5,759 bases of DNA, taken from Acidobacteriota bacterium (GTDB lineage Bacteria; Acidobacteriota; Vicinamibacteria; Fen-336). Of the stretch, positions 1 through 4,883 are shown one piece after another. The notes beneath the pieces were generated by a model that saw only the letters and a list, made by a program, of their open reading frames with translations, did no database searches and was not told the DNA's origin. The stretch lies in the NCBI GenBank assembly GCA_003155335.1, contig PMCG01000240.1, positions 1,525 through 7,283 of the forward strand, given 5' to 3'. Every line of letters starts with the position of its first letter. Position 1 is the stretch's first letter. The position numbers and the translations under genes were made by a program.

Positions 1-260
1 TAGGGCAGCTTGCCCTTGACGACGGCAGCCTCCAGCGTGTGCAGGGTCTTCTCCATCAAGGCGCGCAACTCCCGCTCCGCTTCCTCGCGCGGGAGGGCGC
101 GCTGAGCCAGGTCGGCATAGCTCACGCGCTTGTGCCAGATGAGCGAGCCGCCGTCGTAGACGCGCACGTCGAATACGGCTGTTTCAAAGCCGAGATCCTC
201 CACTTGCAGGTGGTAGTCCTTGCCTGCGTGGGGGAAGATGCGATTGAGACCGACAATCAC
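1..260 (-). CDS. Unassigned small-domain protein (3' end outside window)
   Basis: The frame runs from a GTG at 260 to the left edge without a stop, giving 86 residues. The start overlaps the ATPase stop by 4 bases (GTGA) and has GAGG 7 bases upstream, so it is probably translated by coupling. The first 45 residues look like a small beta-rich module: DYHLQVEDLG (15-24), a hydrophobic strand VFDVRVYDGGSLIW (29-42), then HKRVSYADL (43-51). After that come charged amphipathic helices (58-83) around LRALMEKTLHTLE. The pattern 'aromatic-H-x-Q-x-E-D ... V-x-x-G-G-x-I ... K-x-x-Y-x-D-L ... L-M-x-x-x-H' resembles, from memory, the N-terminal part of uncharacterised proteins in myxobacteria and relatives. 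That is recollection, not a search result. There is no signal peptide or membrane helix, so it is probably cytoplasmic. I do not assign a function. Conserved position in this cluster would suggest it is a component of the same system. Confidence 0.7.
   Translation of the reverse strand, partial: MIVGLNRIFPHAGKDYHLQVEDLGFETAVFDVRVYDGGSLIWHKRVSYADLAQRALPREEAERELRALMEKTLHTLEAAVVKGKLP
257..260 (-). other. Four-base stop/start overlap (GTGA) between soluble ATPase gene and last gene
   Basis: The TGA of the ATPase gene (259-257) overlaps the GTG of the following gene (260-258), the same arrangement as at the actin/membrane-ATPase junction. It supports translational coupling. Confidence 0.65.
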
Positions 261-1378
261 GAAGCGGCCTCGGCCGCGCCGAGCGCCTGGGATCGGCTCA
301 GCCAGCGGGCGAAGAACGAGTTGCCGACGCGGTAGCCATCGCGATCAGGCGTGAGGTAACCCATCTTGGCCAAGGCCACCAGACTGGGGGCCAGCGCGTC
401 TTCAGGGATGCCGACTTTCTGACTGACTTGCCTCAGTGTGAGCCGCTCGGCGCGGGCGACCTCTTCGAGCGCGCGGCGCTCGGTCTTTTCGAGGGTCTGG
501 AAGTCGACGGAAAAGAAATTGGCCACCATCTCGTCAACGCCGACCTGCTCCAAGACCGCCGCAAGATCGTTCACCTCGAAGAGGCGACTGGCGATGAGCT
601 GGACCAGGAAAGGGTGCGCAGCCGTGCGCTCGAGAATGGCCTGACAGTCCGCGTCGGAGAAATCGCCGCGAGCCAGTAGCGCCCGCGTCTCGTCAGGCGT
701 GAGCGGCGTCAGGTACAGCGGGGGCACGAAGCCCTGAAGGAAGGGCGAGGTGGCGTACTCGGGCGCGTCATCGATGCGTCCGAGCCGGCGCGTGGACGTC
801 AACACCGTCCGCACCTCCGGTCCTTTCTGGAAGACGCGCCGCATGCGCAGCAGCGTGCCAACGTCTTGACGCGCGAGCGTCAGGAACTCCTCACCCTCGT
901 CGAGCAGCAGCAACAGGCGCCAGCCGCTGCGCACCGTGCGCCGCACCAGGGTGGCGAGCATGTCGACGACCGAAAGTCCTTCCAAGTCCTCGACCGCCAA
1001 GTCGATCGCGCGGCGCAACGGCTCGCTGTCCTCCACGCTGCTCAAGAGGCCCTCGGCCAGTCCGCGCGCGTCGAGGCCACCCTCGAGGTCCCAGTAGAGG
1101 GGGACGAAGGGGCTCTGTGGACTCTGCTGGGTGCGGTATTCGAGCTCCTTGAGGACGCTGGTCTTGCCGAGGCGGCGCGCCCCAACGATCCAGAGCGAGT
1201 CCCGCTGGCCCTCGAGGACCTCCCGCAGCAGGCCGTCGCGGCCGAAGAAGTTCTCGGCTCGGACCCAGTTGCCGGCGATGAAGGGGTTCCTTATGCGCGG
1301 TTGATTCGCACCCACAGCCGTGTCTGCCAACGAACGTCGAGAACGCATCGTGCCCATAGTTTGCCACAGATCGGGCAT
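257..1378 (-). CDS. Soluble STAND/AAA-type ATPase with C-terminal winged helix
   Basis: 373 residues from the ATG at 1378, which begins one base after the previous gene's TGA (TGA-A-ATG), a layout suited to termination-reinitiation. A frame extension to 1429 would overlap the previous gene and is less likely. Starts at 1357 or 1348 are also possible, because the first 30 residues show no conserved features and there is no clear ribosome site. The ATPase core starts at NPFIAGNWV (31-39) and FFGR (44-47), as in the membrane-bound neighbour. It has Walker A GARRLGKTS (66-74, K72), Walker B LLLLLDEGEEF (155-165, D160/E161), a sensor-1-like strand VRTVLTSTRR (189-198) and a lid helix with HPFLVQ (255-260). 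Residues about 295-360 form a likely winged helix (LTLRQVSQKVGIPEDALAPS, then a wing G-Y-L-T-P-D-R-D-G-Y-R-V), ending in FFARWL, a common ending in this ATPase group. No signal peptide or membrane helix is seen. It probably acts with its membrane-anchored paralogue as an NTP-dependent regulator or switch. No effector domain is attached, so its output is unknown. Confidence 0.85.
   Translation of the reverse strand: MPDLWQTMGTMRSRRSLADTAVGANQPRIRNPFIAGNWVRAENFFGRDGLLREVLEGQRDSLWIVGARRLGKTSVLKELEYRTQQSPQSPFVPLYWDLEGGLDARGLAEGLLSSVEDSEPLRRAIDLAVEDLEGLSVVDMLATLVRRTVRSGWRLLLLLDEGEEFLTLARQDVGTLLRMRRVFQKGPEVRTVLTSTRRLGRIDDAPEYATSPFLQGFVPPLYLTPLTPDETRALLARGDFSDADCQAILERTAAHPFLVQLIASRLFEVNDLAAVLEQVGVDEMVANFFSVDFQTLEKTERRALEEVARAERLTLRQVSQKVGIPEDALAPSLVALAKMGYLTPDRDGYRVGNSFFARWLSRSQALGAAEAAS
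268..271 (-). promoter_or_regulatory. Likely ribosome binding site for the last, partial gene
   Basis: GAGG on the minus strand lies 7 bases before the GTG at 260, inside the 3' end of the ATPase gene. It supports the GTG start that overlaps the ATPase TGA in the sequence GTGA. Confidence 0.5.
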
Positions 1379-1379
1379 T

Positions 1380-3806
1380 TCAGGCCGACACCCTGTGCGC
1401 GGCCACGACCGGCCCTGCGTTGTCGGCATCGGCGAGGACCTGCTGGCGCACGCTCTCGACGTCGAGGGCGGTGATCGTGCTGCGGTGTTGCTCGAGAATG
1501 CGGTTGACTGCCTGGATACAGAACTTCTGGATGAGATAGGGCTTCATTTGGCTGTACTCGAGGATGCTCTCCACTGCCTGCGACTCATAGCGAAAAACTC
1601 CCGCCACGGGCGTGCGGATCAGCGCTTCGGCGTCTGCGCGCGAGAACGGCGTCAGGCCGAGCTGTTCGAAGAAGTTGTACCAGGGGCTGGCATCACTGCT
1701 CCAGGTGCGTTTCACCCCGACGCCGCACATCACCGCGACTAGGTGCTCGGAGAAGGTCTTCATGAAGATACTGCGCAGCAACTGATTGGTGCGCTCCGAG
1801 TATTCGTTGAGCACGTCGATCTCGTCCAGCATCAGCACGAGCCGGACGTTACGCGTCGTGCGTGCGGCGAGCTCTGCCAGGACCAGCTGCAAGTCGTGGC
1901 TGAAATCCCTGCCATCGTAGTGCGGCTGGGCCGGGGAGTAGCGCAGCGTTGCCAGTGTCGTAGCGGGCAGCGCCAGGGCGTCGATGGCGTCACTCATGAT
2001 CGCGCGGAAGAAGCTCTCCTCCGCCACGCCTTGGAGATCGACCAGCACCGGGAAGAACTTGAACGCCGGGCCGTCCTCGGTCTCGAGCGCCCTCTTGAGT
2101 CGCAGCAGGAAGCTCGTCTTGCCGATGCGGCGCTCGCCCGTGATCATGAAGCTGTTATGGTGCAACAAGCTGAGGACACGCGCGAGGATTGCCTGGCGGC
2201 CGAAGAAGAGATGGTCTGCGACCACGGGAGCGCCGGCGACATAGGGGTTGAAGCGCCGCTTGAGCGCCCGCGCGCGACGCAGACGAACTGTTGCCAGAGC
2301 CAGGCTCAACAGCCCCACGACAGAAGCCAGCGCGCCCAACCGGATGCCGGGCCGCTCGTACAGTCGCAGGCGCCGGGAGATTACGAACGTCGTCTCCTGA
2401 GCCAGGCCAGCCACGTCGGTCACGCGAATGCGGATCTCGTTCGGTCCAGCCGACAGGGCGAAGGGGCGCGTGAACGGTTTCTCGCGCTGCGGCTCGCTTG
2501 AATCGATCTTGGGCGGGATCTCCTGCGCTGCGACGCGCTGCCCGGCGACGAAGAACTCGATGCGTGCGAGGCCGCGGTCGTCGGTGGCCACGCCCTCGAC
2601 CGATACCGTGCTCGCCTCGGTCTCGACGTTTGTCGAAGCCGGCTCCAGGATGACGAGCTTGGGTGGGCGGTTGGGGAAGTGCTTCTCCACGGCCGCCTCT
2701 TCGGCACGGCGTTCCGCGAAGGCCAGACGTTCCTGGGCATGCACGTCGCTCGGGTCGAGCGCGAGCACGTCCTGGAACTTGATCTGCGCCTCAATGTAGC
2801 GACTGGCGGTCAAGTGCCTCTCGCCCTCCGCCATCAGACGTTCGATGTCGTGTCGGATCTCACGTTGACGACGCAGGCCCTCGACCTTCTGCTGTGCGCG
2901 TGCGAGCATCTCCCGCGCAGCTGCATTGTCGGGATCGGCGGCCGCTTGGGAGAGGAAGGGGAGCGCCTCGGCGTACTGGCCGGCCTGAAGCAGACCCTGT
3001 CCCGTGGCCAAGGCATTCTCGCGCTCTTGGCGTGTCGTCGCGGCCAGGAGACGTTCCTGGGCCTCGCGGCGCCCGCTCTCCGCTGCAGCGTTTTTGGGAT
3101 CGAGCGTGAGGACCTCGGCGAACTTGAGGACAGCGTCCTGGTCGCGGTTCTCGTTCACGAGTTGCCGCGCATCGGCCAGGGCCTTGTCGATGCGGCGCGC
3201 GCGCGCCTCGGCGTCCTCGGCGTCGCGCTTGAGGGTGCGCACATGGGCCAGGCGCTCCTCAACGCGACGCTGGAGCTGCGGGTCGAGGGCCGCGGCCGTC
3301 TGCTGGGCCTGGGTCAGTAGCTCGATGGCGTCGTCGTACTTGCGATCGCGCTCCAACTCCACGCTGCGCTCGATCTGGGCCTCCGCCCGATCCTGCGCCA
3401 CACGCAGCAAGCGTTGCTGCTCGGCGCGTTCGACTTGGGCCTGGGCCTCTTGGCGGCGGAGCTGCAGCTCCTTGTGGCGCGCGGGCCTCTCCCGAATGGC
3501 GCCGTAGCGCTCTTCGATGTCGAAACTGGTGATGGCCGCGCGCGCGTCGCCCATGCGCAGTTGGCACAGGCCAAGATAGAAGTACGGCATGTAGTCTTCA
3601 AACTGCATGCTGTAGGTGCGCTCGTTGAGCTTCGATGCCGGTTTGATGTGGATGGCCGCGTGCAGCTCACGCAGCGCCGCGGCGCACTGGCCAGCGGGGA
3701 TGAGCCGGTCGCGGGCGGGCAGATAGTGTTCGTACCACTCCTGCGCGGCAGCGGGCGCGATCAGGCCGAGCAGGAGCAATACGAGGAGGGTTGCCCGACT
3801 CTTCAC
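1380..3806 (-). CDS. Single-pass membrane protein: signal peptide, TPR/coiled coil, Ig-like domain, TM helix, STAND/AAA-type ATPase
   Basis: An 808-residue protein. The chosen start is the GTG at 3806, which overlaps the actin-like stop in GTGA and immediately precedes a signal peptide (K-S-R, then a hydrophobic run 6-16, cleavage probably after AAA near 21). The frame is open upstream to 4262, but that part lies inside the actin-like gene and is arginine-rich, so it is rejected. Residues about 28-375 are helical, with TPR-like units near 28-60, 72-105, 141-176, 206-242, 263-297 and 321-357 (e.g. AVLKFAEVLTLDP, QIKFQDVLALDP) and a highly charged coiled-coil stretch near 105-205. Residues about 381-478 look like a bacterial Ig-like domain (V-E-G-V-A-T-D-D, then A-G-P-N-E-I-R-I-R-V-T-D-V-A-G). 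A membrane helix at about 487-507 is followed by RLRRARALKRR, a positive-inside signal. The cytoplasmic part begins with FNPYVAGAP and FFGR, and has Walker A GERRIGKTS (557-565, K563), Walker B LVLMLDEID (656-664) and a lid motif KPYLIQ (755-760). The expected topology is N-terminus outside, ATPase inside. The substrate or signal is unknown. Confidence 0.85.
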   Translation of the reverse strand: MKSRATLLVLLLLGLIAPAAAQEWYEHYLPARDRLIPAGQCAAALRELHAAIHIKPASKLNERTYSMQFEDYMPYFYLGLCQLRMGDARAAITSFDIEERYGAIRERPARHKELQLRRQEAQAQVERAEQQRLLRVAQDRAEAQIERSVELERDRKYDDAIELLTQAQQTAAALDPQLQRRVEERLAHVRTLKRDAEDAEARARRIDKALADARQLVNENRDQDAVLKFAEVLTLDPKNAAAESGRREAQERLLAATTRQERENALATGQGLLQAGQYAEALPFLSQAAADPDNAAAREMLARAQQKVEGLRRQREIRHDIERLMAEGERHLTASRYIEAQIKFQDVLALDPSDVHAQERLAFAERRAEEAAVEKHFPNRPPKLVILEPASTNVETEASTVSVEGVATDDRGLARIEFFVAGQRVAAQEIPPKIDSSEPQREKPFTRPFALSAGPNEIRIRVTDVAGLAQETTFVISRRLRLYERPGIRLGALASVVGLLSLALATVRLRRARALKRRFNPYVAGAPVVADHLFFGRQAILARVLSLLHHNSFMITGERRIGKTSFLLRLKRALETEDGPAFKFFPVLVDLQGVAEESFFRAIMSDAIDALALPATTLATLRYSPAQPHYDGRDFSHDLQLVLAELAARTTRNVRLVLMLDEIDVLNEYSERTNQLLRSIFMKTFSEHLVAVMCGVGVKRTWSSDASPWYNFFEQLGLTPFSRADAEALIRTPVAGVFRYESQAVESILEYSQMKPYLIQKFCIQAVNRILEQHRSTITALDVESVRQQVLADADNAGPVVAAHRVSA
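3803..3806 (-). other. Four-base stop/start overlap (GTGA) between actin-like gene and membrane ATPase gene
   Basis: The TGA stop of the actin-like gene (3805-3803) and the GTG start of the membrane ATPase (3806-3804) share bases. There is no good Shine-Dalgarno before the GTG (only a weak GAG three bases away), so translation probably depends on ribosomes finishing the actin-like gene. This suggests linked synthesis of the two proteins. Confidence 0.7.
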
Positions 3807-4879
3807 CGCTCGTACATCGCGTTGATCATGGCGCCGCGCGCCGTGGCCGTGAGCGGGTCCCGGGCCACGCGCACCTCGGCGATGGGGATGGGCAGCGGGC
3901 GCGTTTTGAGGGTGCGCTCGAAGAGCTCTTTGAATCCCCGCGGCTTGGCGGTTCCGCCTGCGAGGATCAGGGGCACTGGGCGCTCGGTCCGCTTGTCGGC
4001 CTTGGTGAGTTTGTGCGCAAGCACTTCGATCAGGGACTGGACGAGATCGTCGTAGTAGATGTGGAGCGCGCGCTGGAACTTGTCCGACGGTGGCCGCAAG
4101 AGGTCGAGGTTCTCCTCCTTCATCACCTTGACGCGGGTGGCGTGCTCGTTGATCACGGCGCCCACAGCCGTGTCGATGTAGTCGCCTGCCTTGGGCAGGC
4201 CGAACATCATCGAAGGCACGGAAAGATGAGCCATGGCGACGTTGCACATGCCGCCACCGCACGAGATGCCGATGCCCGTGAAGTTGTAGTCTTCCAGCTC
4301 CGAGAAGATCACGGCCAGACCCTCGTTGATCGGCCGCGGCTCATAGCCCAGACCGCGGAAGTATTGCTGCAAGCTGGCCTTGTGGTAGGTGAGCGCTGCT
4401 TCGCGGTTCTCGCCGCCAGGTCCCTCGGCTGCCGGAACGGAGAAGGCCAGGATCTCGCCCTGAGCCCGCGCCTTTGGCACGATGGTCTGCAGGATGGCCT
4501 CGAGCACCGGCATGGCGAGCTTCTCGCGCGGGTTGACCATGCCGTCCGCCATCGGGCGCCGCGCCTCGGCGTTGAACATGTTGGCGAAGCGCTCGGCGGC
4601 CGTGCCGTAGATGATCAGGTCGCCTTCGTCGCGGTAATAGGCGATGTTGTTCTGGCCGAGCGTGGCCTCGGTGAAGCGCGAGTAGGGGACCGGTAGGAAG
4701 GCATTCAGCGCGCCTGAGGTCTCGACTTCACGGGGCCCCTTCTTGGCGACGACGAGCTTACTTGTTCCCACGTCGACGCCTATCGGCGATGATGCCACTT
4801 TGACCAGGTCTTCGATGCGCTCCTCGGCGTCGAGGGCCACTTTCCAGAGGTGATCTTTCGGTCCGGCTGCGTCCACCAT
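3803..4879 (-). CDS. Divergent actin-like ATPase (actin/HSP70/FtsA/ParM superfamily)
   Basis: A 358-residue cytoplasmic protein with no signal peptide or membrane segment. The five nucleotide-fold landmarks of the superfamily appear in order: phosphate-1 loop IGVDVGTSKLVV (33-44), connect-1 near PINEGLAVIF (183-192), phosphate-2 loop ISCGGGMCNVAM (205-216), adenosine loop LILAGGTAKPRGF (304-316), and connect-2 near DPLTATARGAMI (341-352). The length fits a minimal MreB/ParM-type actin. About 30 mostly polar residues precede the first strand. Oddly, the phosphate-2 Asp, which in MreB-like proteins forms D-I-G-G-G-T-T-E, is Ser206 here, and T-T-E is replaced by M-C-N. Nucleotide hydrolysis may therefore be weak, altered or absent, although the phosphate-1 Asp (D36) is kept. 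The gene starts 4 bases after the amidase stop and overlaps the next gene by 4 bases, so co-expression is likely. It could form filaments, or act as a nucleotide-dependent switch like PilM or FtsA. No specific subfamily is recognised. Confidence 0.82.
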   Translation of the reverse strand: MVDAAGPKDHLWKVALDAEERIEDLVKVASSPIGVDVGTSKLVVAKKGPREVETSGALNAFLPVPYSRFTEATLGQNNIAYYRDEGDLIIYGTAAERFANMFNAEARRPMADGMVNPREKLAMPVLEAILQTIVPKARAQGEILAFSVPAAEGPGGENREAALTYHKASLQQYFRGLGYEPRPINEGLAVIFSELEDYNFTGIGISCGGGMCNVAMAHLSVPSMMFGLPKAGDYIDTAVGAVINEHATRVKVMKEENLDLLRPPSDKFQRALHIYYDDLVQSLIEVLAHKLTKADKRTERPVPLILAGGTAKPRGFKELFERTLKTRPLPIPIAEVRVARDPLTATARGAMINAMYER

Positions 4880-4883
4880 GCTC

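Noticed and set aside
1379..1429. Start of the soluble ATPase at 1429 (390 residues)
   Set aside because: It would overlap the previous gene by about 50 bases, and the added residues (GRSWPRTGCRPE) look like a shadow translation. The ATG at 1378 sits one base past the stop.
866..1474. A 202-codon open frame on the plus strand
   Set aside because: It is antisense to the soluble ATPase and turns arginine-rich and low-complexity at its end, typical of a shadow frame.
1743..2501. A 252-codon open frame on the plus strand
   Set aside because: It is antisense to the ATPase, membrane and Ig-like parts of the 808-residue protein, with no domain pattern or ribosome site; a composition shadow.
3807..4262. 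N-terminal extension of the membrane ATPase to a start at 4262 (960 residues)
   Set aside because: The extra 152 residues lie entirely inside the actin-like gene, are R/H/P-rich and have no domain. The GTG at 3806 directly precedes a good signal peptide.
3791..4696. A 301-codon open frame on the plus strand
   Set aside because: It is antisense to the actin-like gene, whose motifs are clear. High-GC coding DNA often leaves the opposite strand open, and the translation (rich in H, R, A, V, D) shows no recognisable domain.
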